A model generated the notes under the pieces. It ran no database searches and had not been told where the DNA came from. It saw nothing but the letters and a program-made list of their open reading frames with translations. The position numbers were made by a program, and so were the translations under genes. This document shows, piece by piece, positions 52,001 through 62,641 of a stretch of DNA of 64,000 nt. Every line of letters begins with the position of its first letter. The stretch's first letter is position 1. Origin of the DNA: Patella vulgata (Eukaryota > Mollusca > Gastropoda > Patellidae); assembly GCF_932274485.2 (NCBI RefSeq), contig NC_065881.2:75704702-75768701 (forward strand), read 5' to 3'.

Positions 52001-53094
52001 GTGCACCATATTAAATATAGGACTTGTTTTTATTTTCAGAGATACATATTATTATAGGTTTACTGGGAGCCTGTGTTGGTACTGTTTTTATTCTCTGTTT
52101 AATTGTACTTATATCACATCTGTGTAAATGTCAAAGGTGAGTCGTCATTATTTTGTAAAGCACACCTTCATTAGCGTGGCCAGTTGGTGCAGACAAGTAG
52201 GACGTTAACCCCTATTTCATTTCTTTTGTGAAGGCCGTTTACAGTCAACCGTAAAACAGTTAGACGAATGTTGTTACTTCTGATACAATTTGTATTTTGC
52301 AATTAACGATATCAATTTTAAGACATCACTCTTTTTGTGGAACGAAATTAGTTCTTCAGATTCCTCTGATAAATGCAAACGTTATCTGAAAATTCCTTAA
52401 AACCGTAAAACAGTTAGACGAATGTTGTTACTTCTGATACAATTTGTATTTTGCAATTAACGATATCAATTTTAAGACATCGCTCTTTTTGTGGAACGAA
52501 ATCAGTTCTTCAGATTCCTCTGATAAATGCAAACGTTATCTGAAAATTCCTTACCCTGTCCACATTTTGATTTTATGTCACAAATATTTTTTAGCCCCAT
52601 TTTGATTTTGTGTCTAAAATATACTTACTTTAGCCACATTTTGATTTTGTGTCTAAAATATATTTACACTTTTAATGGGCAAACTATATTGTACTTTTCT
52701 ACCACCTTTGAATACTAGTAAATAAAATGCCCACACACTATTGTTTGTATAAGATATGTACATATTTGCATACTCATCAATCTTGTTAACCCGAATTCTG
52801 TCGCTGGCTTGGATCCGAGAGCCAACGTGTTTGGTTTGTGCGTAGAATTATTTGTGTCATGGATAAGATGACATATTAATCCGTTTGGTCCTTGTCAACA
52901 TGTAAATTAATGTTTTCTACTAGACTAGGACTGATTAGTGGATCTCGTCATTGAACCATGCTATTATTGGTCCGATTATCGTTTTGATTTTTTCCAGATA
53001 TCCAAGCAATTCCGTCTCTCCAGAACCAGCAGTTCAGACTTCAAGTTTACCTACAATAAAACGGCAGCTTGATAGGTTTGAAGATAGGTGGTAA
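49018..53094 (+). CDS. Type I membrane protein with EB-like cysteine modules, copy 1
   Basis: Eight exons: 49018-49026, 49349-49406, 49776-49913, 50291-50593, 50850-51203, 51572-51709, 52040-52136, 52998-53094. All splice sites are GT-AG and the joined CDS is 1,194 nt (397 residues), in frame from ATG to TAA. Domain order: signal peptide (MVKKKILLPALIAVFIYTG); a cysteine module DTCSSQLDCPDHSTCRPNGC; two EB-like modules (YCDNTTKCLSRMAEC..VCVC and NCTTSRQCSHATAVC..VCEC); a long Ser/Thr-rich stalk; one transmembrane helix (IIIGLLGACVGTVFILCLIV); and a cytoplasmic tail of about 40 residues. Probable surface receptor or adhesion protein; ligand unknown. Similar EB/EGF receptors are common in mollusc genomes. 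A second copy follows in tandem. Confidence 0.9.
52181..52230 (+). mobile_element. SINE family A tail fragment (unit 1)
   Basis: GCAGACAAGTAGGACGTTAA followed by CCCCTATTTCATTTC in intron 7 of the receptor gene. Also present at 57973-58022. Confidence 0.7.
52249..52556 (+). repeat. 154-bp tandem pair in intron 7 of the receptor gene
   Basis: CCGTAAAACAGTTAGACGAA through CGTTATCTGAAAATTCCTTA occurs twice, 154 bp apart, with two or three differences. It is present identically in unit 2 (58041-58348), so it predates the 5.8-kb duplication. Confidence 0.93.
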
Positions 53095-53227
53095 ATGAGA
53101 AAACTTTGTGTTTTAAACAAAACCAAAGACTTTATATACATGTATCTTATTTCTATAATTTTATAATTGCTGTACCACAATTCTATATATTTATCGACTA
53201 TATGAAATTATTGAGTTCCATCACTCC

Positions 53228-53392
53228 ACAGAGAGGGAGAGAGAGAGAGACTAGGTCGTCCATTCGGTCCAAACTAGGTCATTTCGGGACTAATATGGGG
53301 AACAACTTTTATTTCAATACTCTTTAGCAGATGGATGGGAGGTTGCAGGCGATCTTACTCACGTAACGTACCCGCTTGGGATCGAAGGTGTT
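53228..53392 (-). mobile_element. SINE family B, degraded (unit 1)
   Basis: GA tail, CTAGGTCATTTCGGGACTAA, TTTATTTCAATA, the GCGATCTTACTCACGTAACG block and a decayed head. It recurs at 60553-60717. Confidence 0.8.
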
Positions 53393-53647
53393 CCTGTAAC
53401 TCTAAAATAATCCGTAGAACGCCGGAACAATAATAGAAGAGAATGGTGATTATAGTTTTACGCCGATTGGACGACTCGTCTACAATGAACGTTTCCGTCG
53501 TTCCCCAAGTCCATGGTTAGTTATATTGTAATTGTATCAATTGTGGGGTTTTTCAAACAAATAGTAATAAATAAATAATATTAAATTGTTTCATGTGTCA
53601 CAGAAATTGGCAAATCGGATCTACATCAACTGGGCTTGTGAAAGGAG

Positions 53648-53770
53648 GGACATTTTACACGGAGAGTGACTTTTTCGCCTACTATTCTTTCAATTCCAAC
53701 CGCCAAGAGTCCTTTTACGTGCACGCCAATGTGTACATGGAATCTTGGTTTTTCAGAACGACTAAAGCAA
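53648..53770 (-). mobile_element. SINE family A middle fragment (unit 1)
   Basis: TTCAATTCCAACCGCCAAGA, TTTTACGTGCACGCCAATGT and TTGGTTTTTCAGAACGACTA. It recurs at 60973-61095 and lies at the downstream edge of each unit. Confidence 0.75.
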
Positions 53771-54177
53771 GATAACTAATCAATTCTGTTAATGTTTTTA
53801 GCGTGGGGATTGACTAAAAGTTAATTTATTTCAGTTCTAAACAAGAATTTAAAACTTTAACGCAATTTTTAAAAATTAGCCAAATTCTGGCTGGGATTAC
53901 TGAGCAAAATGGCCATTCACTGTATACGTGCGAAAAAAAAAAGCCAGCTACCATTTAATTTCCGTACGTTAGTTACGTACGACTCCAAACGATACATTTG
54001 GTGGCCATTTTGAATTTATTCAAATTAGGCCCTTTCCCGGACCGAAAATCAGAGAACTTTGGATATGTTGTAGGGGATGATCCCACAAACATAACTGAAC
54101 CAAGAAATCTTGCCCTAAATTTAACGTAGATTAACCGGACTATCTCGTTTTCAGTACTCTAGGATGGAGTCGGGGGC

Positions 54178-54364
54178 GCATGACCGAGGTCCCGTATAAA
54201 CGCTGACTTACACGGAAAAGAAACCATGGCAGTTGGAATTCACAAAAAGAGTGGCGCCGCTCCCCGTGCAACATTTTCCTCACAGCATACTGATTGGGGT
54301 ATGCCCGTCTTCATTAACCAAGTCGGTGCATAAAAGTAATACGTTAAACCCCATTTCATTTCGT
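54178..54364 (+). mobile_element. SINE family A, 3' half (unit 2)
   Basis: Copy by duplication of the fragment at 48378-48564, with a few substitutions (GTGGCGCCGC against GTGGCACCGC). Confidence 0.85.
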
Positions 54365-54809
54365 TTTAGATTATTCAAAGAATTATTAGAATATGTCCAA
54401 AATTCAGAATCTATCATGCTCTTACTAGAATTAGTGTAATGAACTAGTGTAAGAAAGCGTTCGAGGTGAATTCGAAGTGACACGAGGGAAACTTCGACAT
54501 CTCTGTGGTTAATGATTATCTCCCTTTCCTACTGAACAATATTAATCCGACTGAAATATTATCTATTCCTTTAAGATAAAACCGTATATATTAATCAGCA
54601 AGTAAATTTGTCTAAAACAGCGATATTGTAAATAGTATACTTTGTCAATAAGGCTTACTAGCAGAATAAATAATTTGTCACCTTTATAGACAAATACTGA
54701 CATATTTCAGTTGTATATAGGTACTACACAAAACATCCAGAAAACGTTTTAATAAAAATATTATAAAAATGTTTGTAATTGGACTAATTTGAAATATAGT
54801 ATCGAGACA

Positions 54810-57800
54810 ATGGTCAAGGTAAGTAATTTTAAATATCAATATCATTTAACTATTGACATTTTCAAAATTGAGTTAAAAATAATTTTTAATTTTTCTGAAT
54901 GAATTTATGTTCTGTTGACAAAAAGGGTAACCAAGTAATAAAAGGTGTACTTTTTCGTTCATTTAATGCAAAATAAGATGTAAACATAATCTAGAGATGA
55001 GGAGTGTATGGGGCGAATGGAAGATAGTAGACAGGGAGAGACCGGGTATTTAGGCTTTCTGGTGTTTTAATCTTAGCTGTTTATGAAAGTGTAGTGTTGT
55101 GTGTTCATCAATCACATTTTGTTTTTTTTTAATCTTACAGAAAAAAATATTGCTGCCTGCATTGATCGCTGTGTTTATATATACAGGCGTTTACTCGGGT
55201 AGGTGAATAGTGCAGACACGTCATATATATTCAAGTCAAACATATTTTAGGTCACACAAATTGTACAACAATGAGCTGATGAGCATTCTAGAATGAGCGT
55301 GGTTACTGTGTAACTTGCGAGGATGGAACGCACTGATATTGAAATGGCCAGATTCTGCTTGACAATTTGTAATAATTATCTTATTGTTAGCTTATTATGT
55401 GTTTGAGTCAGTAACTTTATTTTTTTTCATTCATTATAAAAGTCATACTTTCAGATAAAAGTAAGTTTAGTTAGTCGTACAATAATTGATCCAACTATGA
55501 TAAAAGGGCCAATTTGAAATTTTAACATTTGGTCATGTATATATTTTAATTCTATTTTAAATAGCAGGAAGACTATATGATACTTGTTCATCACAGTTGG
55601 ACTGTCCTGACCATAGTACTTGTAGACCTAACGGATGTCATGGATACAACTGTCTTTGTCCAAACAATATGACAACTGATTATTTGATGAAAACTTGCCT
55701 AACAGGTATATATGTACAGTTCCAATTCCGGCGTGGGCCGTAAAATACCATCGAGAATCTTTAAGCTTGGCCTTCATTTGTCGGAGAAGATTTGGCAGAA
55801 ATGTCGCTGTCCGGGAAAAATTCTCCTGCCTAGCAACACACACGTAACAAAGGATATCAAAATCACACATTAAACACATTCCATTATAATTGGTAATGTG
55901 ATCTGCGCACTATATTTAAGTCAGAGACTACCGTCAATATAATATCAATAGAGCAAATCATCAAGTAAAAATAAATATTCATAATTCCATCTAATCTGGA
56001 AACTCATATAGGCAGTTATTGAAATATGTTAACACGATTCCAACTTAATTTAGGTCAAAATTTGTTTCATATTATTTTACAGCATCGTCTATTGGAAGCT
56101 ACTGTGACAACACAACCAAGTGTCTTTCCCGAATGGCTGAGTGTTCGGGGAATGTGTGCGTATGCAATCATTTCTTCCGTACCTCAGATGTTGGTTCATG
56201 CACCTTCCAAGACCTTCGAGACCTTGGTGAGAACTGTACGACTTCCAGACAGTGTTCCCATGCCACAGCAGTGTGTAATGGTGGTGTTTGTGAATGTGCT
56301 TCAGGATATAGGTTGAAGACAGCTGATGAATATTGGGTTGATCCTTTAGATACAGAGCAGTGTGTATTGACAAATTATTCCTTGGGTATGATATCTCATT
56401 TATATAAATGCATTTTAATCAATATAAAATTTGTAATTCTTTCAATTATTATAGCCCATTATTATCATTGATATTTCAAAAATGTTGAGACACAACCACC
56501 ATTGTTGATGTTCCATAGTAAATTCAAATACTGCGGATGATTTTAATACAGATACAGATTACAATAGAATAAACAGTTCGGCAAATTGTGTCATCTTCCA
56601 TTAATACTTTATTAACGTTACATCCTTGTTGTTCTTTATAGAGTTTTGTGGATTTGAAAGACTGTCAAATCCAGTTGTAATATCAGCATCATCAGTATAT
56701 CTTCAAGATTCAATTTCGGGTGACCTGATCACTGAATCAACAGAATCAGTTGCATCGGTTGCTGAGATCACCAGTGGGTCGTTTGGACTTATTCAATCCT
56801 CGTCTGATTTAGACTATAGCGTCATAGAAACTACCAACCATCTGTACCCTTCACGGACACAGATTAATCCTAATCTAGATTATACGGAGATTGTTGACAG
56901 TTTAATGGGTAGTGTGAGCTTTAGTGAAGGAACGTCCAGGATAGCACATCCAGATAAATCGGAGATGGTTTCGGGTACTATTAACCAGATAAAAGGTAAT
57001 CTAATAACATTCATGTTCCAAAACATAGCCAATAATACGGATTAATTATTGGTTAGTTATACTTTAGTAAACAATTGGCACGGGACAATAAAGCATTGGA
57101 TTCATATCATGGCAAAGTTCAAGGGAAAAAAATTTGATTTGACTCTTTATCGAACCTTTAGCAGTGTTGTCACGGTGCAAATAGATATTCAAAACAGTAC
57201 CTCTGCCCTGTAAGATGCAATCCCGGTTTTATTGAATAAAATTTAGATTCTTCTCCTGTTATCACCAAACACAGAAGTCTAGCGTCAAAAAGATTGTCCA
57301 AAAGTAGAATCGTATAAAATTAACAATGAAATAAAACTTTTTTGTTTAAAATATAAATTACAGCTGAACCAGAAACTCAATATACGTACTTACCATATTC
57401 AAATGTACCAACAAAGTCAGGGGAAATGCTAGCAAGTCGTGTGCAGCCATTAGAAGATGAAAGCGTCAAAACAGTAGTCCCAACAGTTATTACAGCTGAA
57501 GGTATAAAATTAATGTTGGTTTAAATAGCAGTATCTTCAAGAGAAGATGCTTTATTTATAATTTGTCATTCTGAACAATTATAAATACGTGAATGGGTTG
57601 TAGTAACAAACAAAAATGTTAATATAAAAGTGTTTACGTAATTATGAATATTACATATTTGACGACTTAAAATAGGACTGTCTATTTGTTATTGAACCTT
57701 ATATGTGAATATGATCTTAAAGTACAGTCAGGAGATAATTTATGACCATCCTAAACTATCACTCCGTCTAACTATAATATATAACTCTGGTCGTGCACCA

Positions 57801-58886
57801 TATTAAATATAGGACTTGTTTTTATTTTCAGAGATACATATTATTATAGGTTTACTGGGAGCCTGTGTTGGTACTGTTTTTATTCTCTGTTTAATTGTAC
57901 TTATATCACATCTGTGTAAATGTCAAAGGTGAGTCGTCATTATTTTGTAAAGCACACCTTCATTAGCGTGGCCAGTTGGTGCAGACAAGTAGGACGTTAA
58001 CCCCTATTTCATTTCTTTTGTGAAGGCCGTTTACAGTCAACCGTAAAACAGTTAGACGAATGTTGTTACTTCTGATACAATTTGTATTTTGCAATTAACG
58101 ATATCAATTTTAAGACATCACTCTTTTTGTGGAACGAAATTAGTTCTTCAGATTCCTCTGATAAATGCAAACGTTATCTGAAAATTCCTTAAAACCGTAA
58201 AACAGTTAGACGAATGTTGTTACTTCTGATACAATTTGTATTTTGCAATTAACGATATCAATTTTAAGACATCGCTCTTTTTGTGGAACGAAATCAGTTC
58301 TTCAGATTCCTCTGATAAATGCAAACGTTATCTGAAAATTCCTTACCCTGTCCACATTTTGATTTTATGTCACAAATATTTTTTAGCCCCATTTTGATTT
58401 TGTGTCTAAAATATACTTACTTTAGCCACATTTTGATTTTGTGTCTAAAATATATTTACACTTTTAATGGGCAAACTATATTGTACTTTTCTACCACCTT
58501 TGAATACTAGTAAATAAAATGCCCACACACTATTGTTTGTATAAGATATGTACATATTTGCATACTCATCAATCTTGTTAACCCGAATTCTGTCGCTGGC
58601 TTGGATCCGAGAGCCAACGTGTTTGGTTTGTGCGTAGAATTATTTGTGTCATGGATAAGATGACATATTAATCCGTTTGGTCCTTGTCAACATGTAAATT
58701 AATGTTTTCTACTAGACTAGGACTGATTAGTGGATCTCGTCATTGAACCATGCTATTATTGGTCCGATTATCGTTTTGATTTTTTCCAGATATCCAAGCA
58801 ATTCCGTCTCTCCAGAACCAGCAGTTCAGACTTCAAGTTTACCTACAATAAAACGGCAGCTTGATAGGTTTGAAGATAGGTGGTAA
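54810..58886 (+). CDS. Type I membrane protein with EB-like cysteine modules, copy 2
   Basis: Same eight-exon structure as copy 1, shifted by 5,792 bp: 54810-54818, 55141-55198, 55568-55705, 56083-56385, 56642-56995, 57364-57501, 57832-57928, 58790-58886. The predicted 397-residue protein appears identical to copy 1 in the long exons I compared. It has its own upstream region, so it may be expressed. A Tc1-like transposon sits 95 bp after the stop, probably inside the 3' UTR, which could change polyadenylation or stability of this copy only. Confidence 0.9.
57973..58022 (+). mobile_element. SINE family A tail fragment (unit 2)
   Basis: Copy by duplication of 52181-52230, in intron 7 of receptor copy 2. 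Confidence 0.7.
58041..58348 (+). repeat. 154-bp tandem pair (unit 2)
   Basis: Same intronic tandem pair as 52249-52556, carried along by the large duplication. Confidence 0.93.
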
Positions 58887-58981
58887 ATGAGAAAACTTTG
58901 TGTTTTAAACAAAACCAAAGACTTTATATACATGTATCTTATTTCTATAATTTTATAATTGCTGTACCACAATTCTATATA

Positions 58982-60512
58982 TACTATTCAAAAAAAGTAG
59001 GGGATATTTGATTTTTAAGTGTTATCAAAGTCACCTAATGAAACTGACGAAGAAACAAATGACAAAATGAAATGAAGTTCACATTCATCGATTTATTCCA
59101 AATGATCGTTAGACTAAGTAAGGCACAGACTGACCATTATAAGGGTAAAATGATACCCGGGGTCAAACAGCAAAGTTACCACAGCATCACAACCAAGTCA
59201 GTAACGGGTAAATCCTCCTCTGTTTGCCAAACAAGCATTGATCCGACGTGGCATACTCCTAATGAGACGTCTAAGGTCATTTTGGTCCAGATTGTCCCAT
59301 TCCTGTTGCAACGCAGCAGCAAGTTCTTGGACATTGGCAGGACGTTGTTGACGTTGACGTAACCTCTGTCCAAGCATGTCCCAGACATGCTCGATGGGGG
59401 AGAGGTCGGGACTCAGTGCTGGCCAAAGTAATGTGGTGATGTTCTGTTGTTGGAGGTAACCTGTAACGATCCTGGCCCTGTGACATCTTGCGTTGTCATC
59501 CTGGAAGATGAAACGGCGGCCATGACGTCGTGCGAACGGCACAACATGGACTGCCAAGATGTTGTCCCGGTAGTACTGGCCTGTAACACGCCCTGCAACA
59601 ACATGTAAAGCCGTTCTTCCAGCAACAGTGATGCCTCCCCACACCGTAACAGAACCACCCCCAAATCGATCATGTCTGATGACGTTAACGTCTTGGAAGC
59701 GCTCGTTTCGACGACGCCACACCCTCCTACGTCTGTCCAAAAAATCAACAGTGAACCTTGACTCATCTGAAAACATCACATTGCTCCAGCGTCGATTATC
59801 CCAGTGTTGACGATCCCTACACCAACGACGTCTTGCCTGAATGTGATGATCTCTCAAACAAGGGATCACGCGAGGACGTCGGGCGCGAAGGTGACCCCTA
59901 TGCAGTCGATTCCGAATCGTCTGGCCACTCACTCTCACACCAGTGTCTGTTTGAAGACGAGCGCTGATCTGATTTGCTGTGATGACACGATTTCTCAAGG
60001 CCAAGGTACGGATAAATTGATCCTGGGCTTGAGTTGTCGCCCTTGGTCGACCTGAGCGTGGTCTGTCCTGTACAGATTGTGTATCACGGTATCTGGACCA
60101 TAGCCTGCTTATGACAGACTGAGAAACATTCATCGTCCGCGCCACAACCGCCTGTGTTGTGCCGATCTATAGCATGCCAAGGGCACGTAACCTTTCATTT
60201 TGGGTAAGCCGACGCATATCAAAATTTGTTTTCTGGTCACTAAAACAATTAAACTGATGTTTCCACCCTGGAATTCAATGCCACAATGACTGTAACATTC
60301 AAAGTCAGAGTCGTGCAAATCTTGGGTTGGACCCCCATGATGATCCCAAGCATCACCTGCATTCCATGCGGTAGCTATTGGTGCGTTTGGGCGTCACATG
60401 TAACTGGAAATGTTTCTTCTGTTAGGTTCTATAGTGACTTTTTTCGTAGTCATTTGCATATTTTAGTATTATGCCCCCAAATTCAAATATCCCCTACTTT
60501 TTTTGAATAGTA
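58982..60512 (-). mobile_element. Tc1/mariner-type transposon, 1,531 bp, TA target
   Basis: Terminal inverted repeats begin TACTATTCAAAAAAAGTAGG and match perfectly for about 30 bp at both ends. Flanking TA dinucleotides are at 58980-58981 and 60513-60514. Receptor unit 1 has the empty site (TTCTATATATTTATCG at about 53181), proving both the boundaries and the single TA duplication. It contains one transposase frame on the minus strand. Confidence 0.98.
59198..60217 (-). CDS. Tc1-like DD34E transposase with one in-frame stop
   Basis: A natural start ATG lies at 60217 (MRRLTQNERLRALGML); an in-frame TAG at 60169-60167 follows, after which the frame is open to 59198. The first ATG past the stop is 60133. 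Domains: helix-turn-helix DNA-binding region with ISRLWSRYRDTQSVQDRPRS and GRPR box, a second HTH, then the catalytic core MFSDESRF, FQDDNARCHRA and SPDLSPIEHVWD. Counting from the second Asp of QDDN to the Glu gives 34 residues, so DD34E. All three catalytic residues are present. The stop would shorten the first helix of the DNA-binding domain, so this copy is probably inactive though otherwise whole. Confidence 0.93.
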
Positions 60513-60552
60513 TATTTATCGACTATATGAAATTATTGAGTTCCATCACTCC

Positions 60553-60717
60553 ACAGAGAGGGAGAGAGAGAGAGACTAGGTCGTCCATTCGGTCCAAACT
60601 AGGTCATTTCGGGACTAATATGGGGAACAACTTTTATTTCAATACTCTTTAGCAGATGGATGGGAGGTTGCAGGCGATCTTACTCACGTAACGTACCCGC
60701 TTGGGATCGAAGGTGTT
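60553..60717 (-). mobile_element. SINE family B, degraded (unit 2)
   Basis: Duplicate of 53228-53392. Confidence 0.8.
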
Positions 60718-60972
60718 CCTGTAACTCTAAAATAATCCGTAGAACGCCGGAACAATAATAGAAGAGAATGGTGATTATAGTTTTACGCCGATTGGACGAC
60801 TCGTCTACAATGAACGTTTCCGTCGTTCCCCAAGTCCATGGTTAGTTATATTGTAATTGTATCAATTGTGGGGTTTTTCAAACAAATAGTAATAAATAAA
60901 TAATATTAAATTGTTTCATGTGTCACAGAAATTGGCAAATCGGATCTACATCAACTGGGCTTGTGAAAGGAG

Positions 60973-61095
60973 GGACATTTTACACGGAGAGTGACTTTTT
61001 CGCCTACTATTCTTTCAATTCCAACCGCCAAGAGTCCTTTTACGTGCACGCCAATGTGTACATGGAATCTTGGTTTTTCAGAACGACTAAAGCAA
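60973..61095 (-). mobile_element. SINE family A middle fragment (unit 2)
   Basis: Duplicate of 53648-53770. Confidence 0.75.
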
Positions 61096-61105
61096 GATAA
61101 CTAAT

Positions 61106-61715
61106 CGTCGCCTTATTAGTGTACCGGACGTTTTAAAAATATTCGACATTCTTACAAAAGATATAACGCACGATTTATCTCTAAAACCTCGGTTTTTCAG
61201 AGCGACTAATTAGTGTACTGGACGGCTTAAAAATATTCGACAGACATTCTTACAAAAGATGAAACGTATAAAAAAACACGGACACACGATTTGTCACTAA
61301 ACATCGCAATTGTCCTCTTTAGTTTTGTTTGGTCGTTGTCTATGGATGTTATAAATAATGGAAGGGAAATGATCGTACCTTGTAACATACCGTATCAACG
61401 GGATCTCAGATTGTTCGATATTTATCAATGGTAGGATAAGCATGTTGAAACTATTGTATAGACATAATAGATTGTATTTTATTTTTGTATTTGTAATTAG
61501 TCATTTATCTCCATAAAACTTACTTTCTGTGTCCCATTTGGTATTTAGGTGCACTACTGTAGAATCGATCTTCGACTGAACGTTAAGATTATTATTGGAG
61601 AATTTTTTTTTTTTAAAGTTTCTATATGGCAAATCGCTCAATACAAACCAGGATTTAAACCCGCACCCACGCCATTTACTATGTATCAAGACCCCACCCC
61701 CCACTCGAAACAAAA
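61106..61715. other. Spacer with a 94-bp tandem pair
   Basis: ATTAGTGTACCGGACG and AAAAATATTCGACA at 61113-61160 recur about 94 bp on at 61207-61262, with a CTCGGTTTTTCAGA word between them. No gene seen in the rest. Confidence 0.6.
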
Positions 61716-61719
61716 CAAA

Positions 61720-62028
61720 TGAAATGCAATAGGGTTTAAGGTCCTACTTTCCTACAAAGACTGGCTTAATAAAGACGGGCATATGCCATGCAGTGTACTA
61801 CGAGGGAAATTTTGCCCTGACAACGGCACTACGGCCTACTCTTATTTCGAATCCCAACGACTATACGTTGTCCCTTGCCAGGCCCTCCTCCCTACACCAT
61901 TTACAAGGGGGGGGGGGCCACGCCCGAAACTCCCGATATACTTTCTCGGCCAACACCGTGATCGAACATAGGACCCCCAGATTTGCGAGCCACAACGTCT
62001 TATTTACTGTGCCACCGCGGCTCCCAAT
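61720..62028 (-). mobile_element. SINE family A, old near full-length copy
   Basis: GGGTTTAAGGTCCTAC, GGGCATATGCCATGCAGTGT, CACTACGGCCTACTCTTATT, TTCTCGGCCAACACCGTGAT and the head GTGCCACCGCGGCTCCC. It carries a run of G in the centre. Confidence 0.9.
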
Positions 62029-62156
62029 GAGAAAAAAGAAAACGAAGTAGTCGAATAAAGCCACCCAACCCAGAAAAAAAAAGAAGAAAAGAAATTGTTT
62101 GTTTCAACAATTTATTTCGTTTTCTCAACGACAAAAACAAAATACTTCTACACACA

Positions 62157-62605
62157 TCTCATTCTTACAAAAAATCACATTACATCACAAATTACACGCA
62201 GTCTTACAAAACATCACATTACATCTCAAATAACATGTATTCTTACAAAATATCACATTACATCACAAATAACATGTATTCTTACAAAATGTCACATTGC
62301 ATCACAAATAACACGCATTCTTACAAAACATCACATTGCATTAAAAAAAACACAACACAATTTATACGGAAAACAATCACTGGTTTAACGTCGTGCTATA
62401 TGACTATATACCACTGATTGTTTTACATAAAAATTGTGTTGTGCTTTTTGATGTGCTCAATCGCTAAATGCCACTCCGGATTATCACAGTACTTTACATG
62501 CATTCTTACAAAACATCACATTACATCTCAAATAACATCACATTTAATTTCAAATAACATGCATCTTTACAAACAACACATTATATCTCAAATAACACGC
62601 ATTCA
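62157..62605 (+). repeat. 39-bp minisatellite interrupted by a hairpin element
   Basis: Five units with word TCTTACAAAACATCACATTA at 62157-62345 and three more, looser, at 62495-62605. The two blocks are separated by the hairpin at 62347-62437 and a unique stretch. Confidence 0.9.
62347..62437. mobile_element. Small hairpin element inserted in the minisatellite
   Basis: ACAACACAATTTATACGG..AACAATCACTGGT and its reverse complement ACCACTGATTGTTTTACA..AATTGTGTTGTG form 34-bp arms around a loop of about 23 bases. The left arm is related to 12888-12965, so it is a dispersed family. Confidence 0.75.
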
Positions 62606-62641
62606 ACCAAATTTAAAATATTTCATTGATTATTTGATTGA

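Larger units (their letters stand above)
47981..53780 (+). repeat. 5.8-kb tandem duplication, unit 1
   Basis: The unit runs from CAATTCTGTTAATG at 47981 to AAAGCAAGATAACTAAT at 53780, where the same CAATTCTGTTAATG starts unit 2. Units are almost identical: scattered single-base changes, one 8-bp indel near 48600, and a transposon in unit 2 are the main differences. Each unit includes a whole gene plus about 1 kb of upstream sequence. No target-like repeat is seen at the junctions beyond a few shared bases (AAT). Confidence 0.97.
53781..61105 (+). repeat. 5.8-kb tandem duplication, unit 2 (with inserted transposon)
   Basis: Repeats 47981-53780 with an offset of 5,800 bp, then 5,792 bp after the 8-bp indel, then 7,325 bp after the 1,533-bp transposon insertion. 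It ends at AAAGCAAGATAACTAAT, after which the sequence becomes unique (CGTCGCCTTATTAG). Confidence 0.97.

Noticed and set aside
59413-59810. Frames on both strands overlapping the transposase
   Set aside because: Shadows of the transposase frame; the GC-rich transposon gives long chance frames in other phases.
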